This document shows positions 23,160-34,734 of a DNA stretch of 64,000 bases, piece after piece. The notes under the pieces were generated by a model. It was not told the origin of the DNA. It saw nothing but the letters and a program-made list of their open reading frames with translations, and made no database searches. Each line of letters begins with the position of its first letter. Within the stretch, counting starts at the first letter, position 1. Made by a program: the position numbers and the translations under genes. This DNA comes from Sternotherus odoratus (lineage: Eukaryota > Chordata > Testudines > Kinosternidae), in contig JAVMKO010000004.1 of NCBI GenBank assembly GCA_032164245.1, forward strand, positions 36,619,626 to 36,683,625, read 5' to 3'.

Positions 23160-23730
23160 CATTTCACTCACCTTGGATAAAAACAATAATCAACCTGGCT
23201 TGCATATAGTCAGATTCTAATCAATTTCACTTTAATGTTTTCACACACTGGCACAACACTGTAGAGTCTGAGCTGGCAATGCTGAATGGGCATGTTCGTT
23301 TAAAAAAAAACTGCTACAATTTTTAAAAGGCCATGGAAATATTCTGTTTACCAGAAGTTTTACAAAATCTTGTTTTTACAAAATCCAATTCCTGGGCAAG
23401 CTTTGATATGGTAGTGTTCCTTTATGACCAGTCCCTACCCTGCCCTTTCCTTACCAACTCTGCATGTTGGGTGTAGGGAGGTAGAACCTGTTTCTCCTCT
23501 TGCACTGCAACCTATGGTATTAGGTAGCCTACGAGAGGGAGTAAAGTGAAGTCCTTAAGCCCCTTTATTCCCTTACACAAGCGGTGAAGATCTAGTGGTA
23601 GAGGCTCTCAATTGGTATTCTAAACTAACTTGCTACTTTGTTATTCAAGATTCTGGAACATAAAATAGGAAACAAGGCAACCTACATTTTGAAGTGAAAG
23701 GTTTTGCTTAAAAAAAATTTAGTTTCACCC
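23160..23730. other. Unassigned DNA
   Basis: Nothing supportable seen. Confidence 0.4.
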
Positions 23731-23734
23731 AACA

Positions 23735-24533
23735 TCTAGCAGAGATCCGTATGATGATGAGGTTCAACAAAGACAAGTGCAAAGTCCTGCACATAGGACA
23801 GAAGAATCCCATGCACTGCTACAGACTAGGGACTGAATGGCTAGGCAACAATTCTGCAGAAAAAGACCTAAACATGGACAAGAAGCTGGACATGAGTCAA
23901 CAGTGTGCCCCTGTTGCCAACAAGGCTAATGGCATTTTGGGCTGTATAAGCAGTGGCATTGCCAACAGATCGAGGGACATGATCGTTCCCCTCTATTCGA
24001 CATTGATGAGGCCTCATCTGGAGTACTGTGTCCAGTTTTGGGGCCCACACTACAAGGATGTGGAAAAATTGGAGAGAGTCCAAGAGAGTACAACAAAAAT
24101 GATTAGGGGGCTGGAGCACATGACTTATGAGGAGAGGCTGAAGGAACTGGGACTGTTTAGTCTACCGAAGAGAAGAATGAGGGGGGATTTCATAGCTGCT
24201 TTCAACTACCAGAAAGGGGGTTTCAAAGAGGATGGATCTAGACTGTTCTCAGTGGTAGCAGATGACAGAACAAGAAGTAATGGTCTCAAGTTGCAGTGGA
24301 GGGAGCTTTAGGCTGGATATTAGGAAAAACATTTTCACTAGGAGGGTAGTAAAGCACTGGAATGGGTAACCTAGGGAGGTGGTGGAATCTCCTTCCTTAG
24401 AGGTTTTTAAGATCCGGCTTGACAAATCCCTGGCTCAGATGATTTAGTTGGGGTTGATCCTGCTTTGAGCAGGGGGTTGGACTCGATGATCTCCTGAGAT
24501 CCCTTTCAACCCTAACATTCTATGATTCTATGA
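23735..24533 (+). mobile_element. CR1 LINE, 3' end
   Basis: This is the 3' end of a CR1 non-LTR retrotransposon. A continuous frame of 186 codons (23751-24311) encodes the end of the reverse transcriptase: [99 protein letters not shown]. These blocks are diagnostic of the CR1 C-terminus. The 3' untranslated part follows (GGTGGTGGAATCTCC, GATCCTGCTTTGAGCAGGGG, GGTTGGACTCGATGATCTCC), then the CR1 tail ATTCTATGATTCTATGA. The copy is 5'-truncated, lacks the endonuclease and catalytic core, and is dead. The uninterrupted frame suggests it is younger than the other CR1 pieces here. Confidence 0.96.
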
Positions 24534-24534
24534 A

Positions 24535-25320
24535 CCCACCATTCTTCGATATAATGAGATAACATTTGAGTTGTAATGAGACAGACATTCCAGTAGTCAG
24601 CCATGGACTTTCTCACACGTTGAGAAAAATCCCTTTCCCATCACACTTTAATTTAGACTGGGCACCCAGGAACCTTCTGCTTTCACAGTGGATCAGAATC
24701 TCCACTTCTCCCCACCTCTTTCCACATCCATCTAACAAATCAGAATCATGGAACCATAGTACATTCATAGTCTTCTGATTGAATGGTTCTCTCTTTAGAT
24801 GAAAACAGGTGATGTTTTTCTCTTACTTGCTGGAAAAAAAAAGTATTCCCTCTCTGATCATAACTACTTGGTTTTTTAAGCTGAAAACCAACTAAAAGAA
24901 CTTTTTAGGTAATTAGAGAGTATCCCTCTCCCAAAAGGAAGTATTGGAAATAAATCCTGTAAATGCAAAAACACTCCTCAGTTGTATAAAATTAGTCATT
25001 GGCAATAAAAAAGTTTATTTAGTTCAGTCTAGTACTTCAGAGGAAACATTGTTTAAATTATGACTCATGACTAAGGATCCACTTAATCAAAAATAAGTGG
25101 AACATTTCTAACAGCCCAATACAGAACATTCTAGGCATCAATACTACTGGACCTGTGAGATTTCCACCGAAACACCATGCTATACTGAGAGGCACAGATC
25201 TGTCTTCTAGGAAGAAAACGTACTTAATTACTTACTTATAGTGTGGATTTCCTTTTGTAGAATTTATTTTCTGTGCTTCTTTTTAGTCAAACTATGACTC
25301 AAGTTTTAGGAGTCTTATTA
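24535..25320. other. Unassigned AT-rich DNA
   Basis: No gene or repeat end recognised. Confidence 0.4.
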
Positions 25321-25379
25321 GAGTTTAAAGTATTATTTTCATTAAAGATTGTAAGTAAATAAAAAAGGCCCTCTCTAGA

Positions 25380-26271
25380 AGCTCTGGGCCATGAGACAAT
25401 ACTCCCCATTCCCGTGGATGCATTCCACCAGCATATTTTCTCAAGGGATAAGCCAATATGGCTTTACCAAGCACTGCTGTATGAGGGAGTGGGCTGAGGC
25501 CGTATCCACTAGATCCCTCTGAGGCTTTTCTCCCCACCCACCCGGGGATGGTGACTATCCCACCCTTCTTCCCTCCAACTCTGGTACAACCACAAAATTC
25601 AGCAGCCCCACAGTCCATTACTGGGTGGTCATGGCTATTATGACCCGGCTGTCCACAGCACCAACTTACAAGCAGTCCCAGGCAGCTAGGGGTTCCCTTG
25701 TGCTCCTCCCATCTCTTGTCCACCAGCTTCCCAGTCGGATGCTCATGTGATTTCTTGCCTCCCTCTGGATCTCATAGGGTCTGATGCTCCCTCGGGAGGA
25801 AATCTGCCTCTGCATATTCCTCCATCCTTCATAGTTCCTATCCTGGGCATCCATTGGGGCCATATATGTTGCTTGCACCTCCCCAGTGAAATATGAGGCT
25901 AGCCACGGGGCCCAGGCTGTCCTGTCCAATCCCACACCCAGACCCACCCACTCAAAGGTGCCCAAAAAGGTGTCAGAATCATCTGCCGGAGCCTTCTTAC
26001 AGAGACGTAAGGCCAGGGGGCTGGTGCCATCTCCCCCACACAGGACTAGCCAATTTCTGCAGGAGCTGCTGCTGCACTGCTGCCTGATCTTTGATAAAGT
26101 CCGGCAAAGTCTGTTGTTGCTTGGCCTGCCAAGGCAATAGAGCTTGCCTCTCCAGCTGGTGGGATTGCTGAAAGGCCTGCAGTGTCTTCTGCCTCTCTCC
26201 ATGTTGCTCTGTGAGCTACCGCAGAGTGCCCTCCATCTCCAAGTCACCAAACTGTGTCACTGGCAAAGGAG
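25380..26271 (-). pseudogene. gag-like fragment of an LTR retrotransposon (Ty3/Gypsy-like)
   Basis: It lies immediately inside the LTR at 26290-26699 and on the same strand. The 194-codon frame (26250-25666) contains ADDSDTFLGTFEWVG, then APWLASYFTGEVQATYMA, then DRNYEGWRN and RGSIRPYEIQREARNH. This is the order of the SCAN-like capsid domain of vertebrate Gypsy-class gag proteins. After a frame change near 25680, a cysteine/histidine stretch (WCCGQPGHNSHDHP, about 25610-25662) looks like a decayed zinc knuckle. Protease and polymerase are absent: recognisable sequence fades out by about 25380. The product would be a capsid-type structural protein, but the copy is truncated and frameshifted. 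An endogenous retrovirus origin cannot be fully excluded without pol. Confidence 0.72.
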
Positions 26272-26288
26272 CCCGGACAAGCTCCCAA
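26271..26288 (-). promoter_or_regulatory. Primer-binding-site-like sequence (tRNA-Pro type)
   Basis: On the minus strand, two bases after the LTR end, the sequence TTGGGAGCTTGTCCGGGC matches the standard tRNA-Pro primer site (TGGGGGCTCGTCCGGG...) with few mismatches. Its position directly downstream of the LTR is where reverse transcription is primed. Confidence 0.75.
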
Positions 26289-26289
26289 G

Positions 26290-26699
26290 TGTAACAGGGT
26301 CCCATGACCCACCCCTCTACCTGGGCCCCTCTTGCCCTCCCCAATAAGGCTTGGAGAGGCTTCAAGGTTGTGCAACACCCATGTCTTCATTTTCTTATTA
26401 TTGTCCCACCACCAGTATACATCTATATACAAGCTTTACAGGTCTGGTTACCTCCCTTACAGGCAGGGTCAGCCTTCAGCTAGGAGGCCTCTAGCTCCCT
26501 CCCTGACAAACTTCTCCCTTGCTGTGCCCCCCTCCCTTCTGGCTCCCTCCCAGCCTTTATAACCCTTGGCTTGTTAGCCCGGCAGGTGTTGCCAATCCTC
26601 AGGCCAGCATCAGGCTTCTTCCATCAGCCCGATGGAAATTTGATTGGAACTGACCGGGAAGGGACTAATTAGGTGCTTCTGCACCAGCACCCTGCCACA
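26290..26699 (-). repeat. 5' LTR of a retrotransposon
   Basis: In minus-strand orientation this 410-bp segment begins TGTGGCAGGGTGCTGG and ends GGGACCCTGTTACA, giving TG...CA termini and an inverted TGTRRCAGGGT pair. A TATA-like TTATAAA lies at about 26556-26562. It is followed by a primer-binding site and a gag-like frame in the same orientation. I see no second LTR in the window, so the element is truncated on its 3' side. Confidence 0.8.
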
Positions 26700-26701
26700 T
26701 C

Positions 26702-29700
26702 ATGATATAGTGCATTCAGCAGTCTCTTTGGCCAATAGAAAGTATCAATCACTTGCTGTTCACGATACTTGATAGCACCCAAGTAGTCTCAGAATGCATT
26801 ATATAATACCAAAAAGAAACCAGCCGAGAGGCCTTAGAAAATATATGGAAAGTGTAATGCTGACAAAACTCTGTTAATAATAAGCACACTTCTCTCCTTA
26901 TGGCAAGTATAGGTGGTCCTCCAAAAAAAATCTGTGTGCTGGCTGGCTAACAGGCAAATTCAAAACCAAATATCTGCCATCAAGTGTGAAAGGGGTGAGA
27001 CACTCCAGTCTCCCACAGCCATTAGAACGTTGCAGAATTTCTAGCACTGGTAAGACTTCCCAACTCACACTTCCTTTGTTAGGCCTCATGACCCTGCTTG
27101 AATTACTTTGACACTGGGGATAATCATTCACCAGCTACAATAAGTATTTTAGACATATCTGAATCAAATATATTGTACAGTCTGGATACATCACTTTAAG
27201 AACTCACACTGCGTTAGTTACATATTCCTGACCAAGTGTTGGGGAGGTGGAAGTTGTGGGTACAACCATAAGATTCACATCAACCAAAACAATAAGCATT
27301 CCTGCAGTTCACAACTAATACGGATACACACTGTATACATTTCACATACAAAGCACTCATCAGCTAAATCAAGCTTTTAATTATTGGGTGAGGTTGACTC
27401 ATGTGAATACACAAAGTTAATCTATACTTTCTTTTTTTAAAAAAAAACAACTCATCTACAAAAGAATCTGTAGGTAACCCCTCTCCACTACCCACCCAGA
27501 ATATCGAGTATTGATCTCTGACTCCCCCGTCAGAATCAATTTATTCCCCAGTTGAATCAGTCCCTTTCATTCCTGCTTATATCAAATGTCCTTTCAGACC
27601 TCCTTCTAGGTCTCTGTCCCTCATATAGACGGCACATTGTGGGAAATGTTTGCTTTAGCATTTGCCATCAGGGTTCTGGGATGAGGTATCAGATGATAGG
27701 CTTTCATCTGGATATAATTTATTCATTATATCAGTACTTTATATTAAAGAAAGTGTGCCAGTGTGAAAATATGAAGGGAAAACACATTTTGGATATTGAA
27801 TAACCTGGAAATTATTAAAGTTAAAAGCTCCTGGGTTGTAGGGAGCAGCTTCATGTTATTACAATAATATGTTAATGTTTCAGTCACGTAACCTCTGTGG
27901 GTCTTTGGAACACCTGTGATGGAAATGAGTTTTGCGCTATTACAATGCTAACAAATAGACTGAGCCTAGTCAGTTTAAGTGCTTGAATCCGTTCATGGGA
28001 CTGAGTTTTATTAGCTAATAAAACACATCCTGGCAGAAATATAGTAAAGATTTCATACATAATACTACCCTAAGTCAATTTTCAACTAATTCTTCCTTTT
28101 ATTTTATTATTCTCTATTTTCTTGTTCCTTGGGTTTTATTCAATACAGCTCCTGCTCAGGAGGTGGCTAATGCCACTACAGTGAGATGGAAATTGTGGGA
28201 GTGCATGTCAGCTACCATATTATCTGTCATTAAAAAGAGGAGAATGCTGCTGCTGAATTTAACTCTTAAAAGTAGCCCTGTCTAAAAGATCTCAGTCCCC
28301 CTTTTTCGGCACCGCAAATATGTACCATTTGCAATGCTGTTTTCCCATTCCTTGTCAAGGGAGTCCCTCAATATTCCTCTCCTAGCTTTATCCCCCCAAA
28401 TTTACACCCTCCTACTCTTTGCTCCCATTGCCTCCGCATAGTGTTATTGACTTACGATGATACATAGCTGCACAGCTATTACTGTACAAAGTGTATGCTC
28501 CATGTATCCCCAGCAATGTCACTGAGAGTGGTATCTGGGAAACCATTTTCCTTTTCTGATGTCAACACACCTCCTTTTCCAGTCAAAGATGGAGAGACCT
28601 ATGAGGTGAAAAGACAGGCCTGAGCTGCAAAGTTCAGATATGGAGCCAAACTTTCCCCAAAGCTCATAGGGGAGGGTATTTGGATCAGTACTTTTATTTG
28701 GCCTCATCTCTAAATGAGCTATCCACCGTACTATTTTCTGGTGGGGAAAGTGATGAAAACACCAAGGTTTTTCCTATGTCTATTTGGAAACTATAAGCAA
28801 GTTATAGAAATATTTAAAAATCTGAAGAGGAAGGGGCATAGACAGATTCCCTTGTGATTGGAGACAGAAGCATGGCTAGTGGTGAAATCAACTGGCATTA
28901 CATGTAGAAGGTAGTTCATGGCAGTTTATGCTGATAGAAAGGGCTCTAGCTGTTGGAATCTAGAAGCAACTGGAAAATGAGCAAGTCACCACACTATTGA
29001 ATTCATTAGCTATTTTCTCATTCTAACCACAGCAAATTTGAAATCTGCTAAATCAGTGTCACAGATGGTAATTGCTTTCTATGAATTACTAAACAGAAGT
29101 GTATGAAATACTACAGGTGAAGGAAGTAGTAGGAAGCAATCAATTCAAGGGACTCAAGGTAGTGAAAATATATAATTCTTCCAAAATAATATGAAAACAT
29201 CATTAAGAGTTAAGTAACAAGTAATTCATGCTCATCTCAAAAAAGTAAAGAAAGTCAGTTTCTTCAGACTCTTCAAAATCAATTTTGTTATTAAATGATT
29301 TTTGTCTAATAAAGTGGAAGAGCAGAACAGAATTTAATTTTATATTTCTGTATGTCAAACATTCTTGATTTCATCCTCTTTACCAATAATAGCTGAGCAA
29401 GATTATTGCTCAAACAAAATAAATTAACTGATAATGTCAACAAATGTGTAGAGAAAAATGTATTTCTTACTTAATACTACATCTGAAAATAGAACTACGG
29501 AGTATCTGTCCAAATTTCTAAGTAAGCCAACCAAGACTGAAGAGAAGAATGACAAGAACTCTGAGAAGGAGGCCTTTGTCATTTGTTCAAACACCCCAAA
29601 TAAAATGAAAAAGATGAGGGAACGTTTCCGGTACCATCATCCTATATTTCTATAATATGGGTTGAGGAAGAAAGAGCAGCTGCCACAGTCCTAAAACACA

Positions 29701-30610
29701 TGGTGGAAGATGAAAAATTCTTCCACAACCATGATCTGTATCAAGCTTGGCTAATAAATATTGATTTCCCAGCTTCCCAGACATGCTTGGTGAAGCATCT
29801 TCCCACTTATTGTTCATTCACTTTGAATGGACACAGAACAACAGTGAATGAAGCCTTATATCTGTACATTTGTGTCCACCTACCGCAATTACACTGAAAT
29901 CTGCACTGAACACTGCACTTTATTCGATGAGGGTGTTTACAGATGCACAAAAAGAAACTAAAGGAGATTTTGAACTCAGCTGACATATTACTGGCTAATG
30001 ACAGGACTGCCAGAGGCTTTGTGGAAATCTGGGTTGATATAATTAAAAACAAGAACTGGAACCACAAATGGATAAAATAAAATAAAAAACCAGAGAAACT
30101 ATGGAACTTTATTTATTTCAATAGTATTTGTAGATGTATCTTTGAAAATCAGAACACTTTTATTTTTGCCCTTACATTTGGATTAAGGAACCTAACTTTA
30201 AGACGTCTGATAATTTTGGCCCTAACTTCTCTATCTTGATTTCCCTTTTGTAAAATGAGAATATATCACTAGATCTGTGTGAAATTAATAAATTTTCTTT
30301 CATAGAATCATAAAAATGTTTGTTGTTTAGTTTAATTAACTTTCATACACCCATAATTTATATTTATAATTTTTTTGACAAAGTAGTTAATTTTGGCATA
30401 AAAATATGAATGATTATATTTTTCACATGACCACAATATTTATGGAAAAGATGAGTGCATTTTGGTTCAAAAATGTCTCCGTTTGCTAGATGAATTCAGC
30501 TTGCATAACTTTGAAAAATGGGAAAGTTCTCATACCTGCAACAACTACAAAAAAAACTTTGAATATTGAGTAGTTTTGAATTTCACTAAAAATGTTTTAG
30601 ATGGTAACAT
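26702..30610. other. About 3.9 kb with no assignable feature
   Basis: AT-rich DNA with only short frames on both strands. I see no LINE or SINE end, no foldback ends and no exon. It could hold non-coding conserved elements, which a single sequence cannot show. Confidence 0.4.
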
Positions 30611-30620
30611 TAATATTTGT

Positions 30621-30870
30621 TGTGAACCCTCCAGAATTGGTCTGGAGACTCCAGGAATTAAAGATTAACCTTTAATTAAAGATTATGTCATATGAGGAAA
30701 CCTTCAGGAATATAGGAATCAGAGAGGTAGCCGTGTTAGTCTGGAATAGCAGAGGTAACAAAGTCCTGTGGCACCTTAAAGACTAACTATAAAGTTTTGA
30801 AGCATGAGCTTTTGTGGGCTAATACCCACTTCATCGGATGAATATGTTCATCCAAAACTGGCAACCCTAT
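30621..30870. repeat. Interspersed repeat split by a Penelope-type insertion
   Basis: The left part has CCCTCCAGAATTGGTCTGGA and TTAAAGATTAACCTTTAATT (itself palindromic), then GAAACCTTCAGGAATAT. The right part resumes GAATATGTTCATCCAAAACT and GGCAACCCTAT. Joined across the insertion at 30714-30839, this matches a turtle repeat I recall that ends in TTGGCAACCCT. Class not determined. Confidence 0.6.
30714..30839 (-). mobile_element. Penelope-type mini-unit with hammerhead-like core (copy A)
   Basis: A 126-bp insertion bounded by a 6-bp direct repeat GAATAT (30708-30713 and 30840-30845). On the minus strand it starts ATCCGATGAAGTGGGTATTA, continues GCCCACAAAAGCTCATGC, then TTAGTCTTTAAGGTGCCACA and TAACACGGCTACCTCTCTGA. 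The layout CYGANGA - stem (GTGGGT/GCCCAC) - GAAA-like - short hairpin (GC..GC) is that of a hammerhead ribozyme with a minimal helix III. Here GAAA has become AAAA and CUGA has become CCGA, so it is probably inactive. Confidence 0.85.
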
Positions 30871-30871
30871 A

Positions 30872-32705
30872 AATGAACAGTAGTCTCTGAGTCCTCTTAT
30901 CACATTATGCAAGGCAGCAAAATCAACAAGTCATCAATTTAGAGGGGAAAAAAAGCCATAACCATGAAGATGTTGCATCTTGCATAATCTTTTTTTTTTA
31001 TGAGCAAAACAGGCGGTAAAGAGATCAGACTCTCTATAAACAGATGTAACCTACCTACAAACTGACAGTTGTAAAACAATACTGTGAAATGGAAAAAATC
31101 CCACCTTAGAAAAATCCTTTTTTTTCCCCTCCGCCACACAGTCTAATTAACAGGTCTATTCATTTGCACTTTTAAAGCCTTTAGTAAATTTGGCCATTTT
31201 TGCAAGATATTTAAATGTCAACATTTTATTGATTTAATAGAAATTCCTTGAGTAGGATTCAAGCGTAATGTTATTTTTTCCTCCCTTTTGCACATATGTT
31301 TAAATAATTATGTAAAAGGATTCCTGACTATGTCTTCAGTTCTTTCAGAGAATGACTCATTTAATTCATTTTCACAAGGCACGGTATTGCTTAGGTATAA
31401 CTGAATGTTACTTTTATATATTTAATATGGACTATGACCAACATAGACCAGTACAGAGACTAAATGACTGTTTGCTAATTATGTCAGCAGACAGAAACAA
31501 AATACGGGTGCGGGGGAGAAAGGGTGGATGAAGGAAGGTAATTGGCAGTCAGAAGAGGGATGAGGTGCTCAGTGACTTGGTGATGTGTGGGAGAGATTTG
31601 GCAGTCTCCCTCTAAATAATATATCTGCATCTAGCCCGACCCCCAACCACTCTTCCCTGAACATTAAGGTCCATATAGTCTCCTTCTGTGCAAAAGCAAC
31701 AAATAAATGGAAAAAAACAATGGCTCAACTGAAGCTACTGAATCGGCACACTCATCCCTGCTCTCTGGCCCCAGTCTGCAGCACTGGGAGGGTTATGGGA
31801 CAGGACAGGGGTCAGGCTCCAACCCCGTGGAGCACACTTATCTGTATAGAGGGAGTCTCCTCCTCACTACCCTGAAAGCCACCTCCTCGCAACTCTGACA
31901 GCATTGGCTTACTGCACTAGCTTCACAGGGGAATTCCACAGGACCGTTCAGCAGGAGTTAATCCTGCCTTGGGTAGAATTCATTCTCTGTTGCTCTTATC
32001 TATGGATTGGCTAAAGATTACAAAAGTCAAGCATTCAGCTTCATGTGGCTTGATACTTGTCAAGAAGAGGAAAGTGGTCTTGTAATGCAGAACAGAATCC
32101 TCCTCAGCCACTTTCACCTCCACAGAGCTTCACAGCCATTCTGCTCCTCTCTGGACTGCACTGGGTGATGAGGATTAGAGAAGCAGTAGGTGATCCTCAA
32201 TTTGAGGCTCAAATGCAACTGTTTGGGGGCCCATTTTGTCCCATCCCCACTGAACTGTTGTCTAACATCATTCAGAGCTCACAAAATCTATATCTCATAC
32301 AATCAGCTACACTCCAGGATTGCTCAGAAAAGCACACAACTAAATGAAGTGCAATCACAGAGCCCAGCACAGATTCAGCTGGGATCCAAATTAATCTTTC
32401 AATGTAAGGAGGACATGCCAGTCCATCCAAACTTGCCTGCAAGCCATTTGAAACCCAGAGCCTGCCAGCTGACCATCACGGACCTTGAGGGCCATCTTAA
32501 AAACACGGATATCCTGTTCCATAGAGAGTAACTCAGCTGATCATAGAGACTCCACCTTGCCCTTATGCAGCTGGATTAGAAAGATGTCATTTGTTAATAT
32601 ATCATATTAATTTTAGGAGATATTGGACTATTAGAAATCCAGATTGTAAGTGAACTTTAAAGTACAATCAGTGACAGAACTGTGACAAGACCCCATCAAG
32701 ATAAG
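30872..32705. other. Unassigned DNA
   Basis: No gene or repeat end recognised. Frames at 31585-31875 and 32057-32531 are short and have no family resemblance. Confidence 0.4.
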
Positions 32706-32707
32706 TA

Positions 32708-32992
32708 CAGTAGACTCTTGATTATCCAGGATGATAGGGAAAAAATTAATAAAATCCCAGATAATCACCATCCATAGGAAATATGGGGGGGTTGGTTCAC
32801 CAGCCACCAGGGGAAGGGGGTGTTGATTCACTGGCTGCCCTGTGCCCTGGTGGGGTTTTTTTGTGTGCGCGCGCACTTGGGGCAGTAAAAAAGCCAGAGC
32901 CAGCCCTGCGAGTTACGCGTATTTTTCTTTTTGACATCCTGGTTAATCCACCACCTGGTTAACCCAATCCTGGATAAATCGAGAGTCTGCTG
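32708..32992. mobile_element. Tigger/pogo-like MITE with TA target duplication
   Basis: Left end CAGTAGACTCTTGATTATCC and right end GGATAAATCGAGAGTCTGCTG (inverse CAGCAGACTCTCGATTTATC) face each other, with TA at 32706-32707 and 32993-32994. The 285-bp element has no transposase. A GTGTGCGCGCGC run lies near 32861-32873. The ends resemble, but are not the same as, those of the element at 14043. Confidence 0.88.
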
Positions 32993-32994
32993 TA

Positions 32995-34715
32995 TGATCT
33001 CTCCCTGGATAGACCCAGGTTCCAGTTATCTGGACATTCTCAACAGCAGATTTACAGAAGTGGGGCTCCTTTCCAGAAGAGATCAGATTGGAGCTGCAAC
33101 CCAATAATGTGAGTTCAAAAAGCAACACTCCTTTCTGAAAAAGCATTCTCCCGGAATCAACATTCTGAATATAAACCGTGTGCACACAAAGAGAGGCTAT
33201 GGAGGAACAAAGAGAGAAAAACACATTTTTCTGTGGTCTTTTATGGTCCTTCATTTTCTTCCATCCCTTAAGTACTAAGGTGATAGGCACTATGTAAATC
33301 CTAAACCCAAGAAAATATATATTTGATCATTTAGTTCCTAGGGAATGTCTTGAAAAGCGGCAGATAGACTGTTAAAATATACCAAAACATTTTTCTTTTA
33401 TTTCCTAGCATGCATGAACAAACCTAAGTTTGAAACAGGGCAAAAAGTCAGATGAGAGTCTTCTTTTTTGCTGATTAGTAGGCCAGAGATGTCACAGAAA
33501 GAGATGACTGCAAATGTTCACGGATTGACTTTTGCAGTTTTCTTGGGGCTCTTCCCACTTTTGTTTTGAACAAACAAAGAGTGTGATCCAAAGATGTATG
33601 CAACACTGGGATTCACAAAAAGCAGGTCTGAAATATTGTCATAGGCAGCCAGATTATTCTAGAGTCCTCCTTAGGATTCCAATATACACTGTGAGCCAGG
33701 AACTTCTTTTTAACAATTTTTACTGAAGGTAAAGTAAAAGGCCGAGTTGCCAAAGGAAATTAAATTAAATAGCCAAAAGTATCTGAAAATGGTCCAAAAA
33801 ATTGCCCAGTTTATCAAAAGTGGGATTTTTTATTTTATTTTATTCACATTTGTTTTCATTGTGCTTTAGGAGGACAGTTTGTACTGGATCCATTTTTGTA
33901 TTTTCATCCATTTGTAATGAAGTTTCTTTTTACCTTATTAGAGCATATAGGAATAATAATTAGGTCTGGTGGAAAAGTGGGATCATCAACAGGGTTTTGG
34001 AGCCCTGGTTCCCTACTGCATTGAGCAGCATCTCAACCCACATAAAGCATAACAGCATTTACTGGTCTGTAGTTTTCTGTCATCACCACAGTCATTGACA
34101 TGTACTACCCCATATAAAATATTCCAGCACAAATGGGACTTTAATATCCTCTGCCTGTGAGTGCTTGCCTGTGCAATGTTAATATTCCCTTTCTGCAAGC
34201 ACTTTTACAAGTTGCTAACAACGCTTGAATGTTCATGGGAAGCAAACACAACAGGAGCAGGAAAACAGCTGAAGATAAAAATAATTCATTTTTGGATTCA
34301 CACAAATGCTCACAGCGGTGTCTTCTCCAATATTTATGCAGCTATTTATTTTGCTCCTTCTCTTTCTTTCCATCCATGATGGAAAGGGGATAGCCGATCT
34401 ACACAAACCACCAGAGATCCTGCAACCAATGCTGCATCTGCCTCATGACAGCCTGTCTTTCCCCTCAAATACAGCCACCCGATGAGGCAGGACTGGAGAC
34501 AAACACATTATAATGGAGTCTCCCATCTAGTTTGATGAGTGAGCTAGTCACTTATTGTGGGTCCTGAAGTGAGACTAAATACCAATTTTGTACCTGCACA
34601 CCCAACCGCTAGTGCCACAGGTGAAGACAATTGTAGATGAATGTGCATTGCTTTCAGTTTTATACCTCACTCATCTCTCCTTGATTGCCACAACCTGTGA
34701 GCTCTCAAATTTTTA
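32995..34715. other. Unassigned DNA
   Basis: Nothing coding or repetitive that I can support. The 115-codon minus-strand frame at 32943-33290 overlaps the MITE end and has no family resemblance. Confidence 0.4.
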
Positions 34716-34734
34716 CAATCTAAAGTGGTAGAGC

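Noticed and set aside
23751..24311. 186-codon frame as a host gene
   Set aside because: Every block matches the CR1 reverse-transcriptase C-terminus and it runs into a CR1 3' tail.
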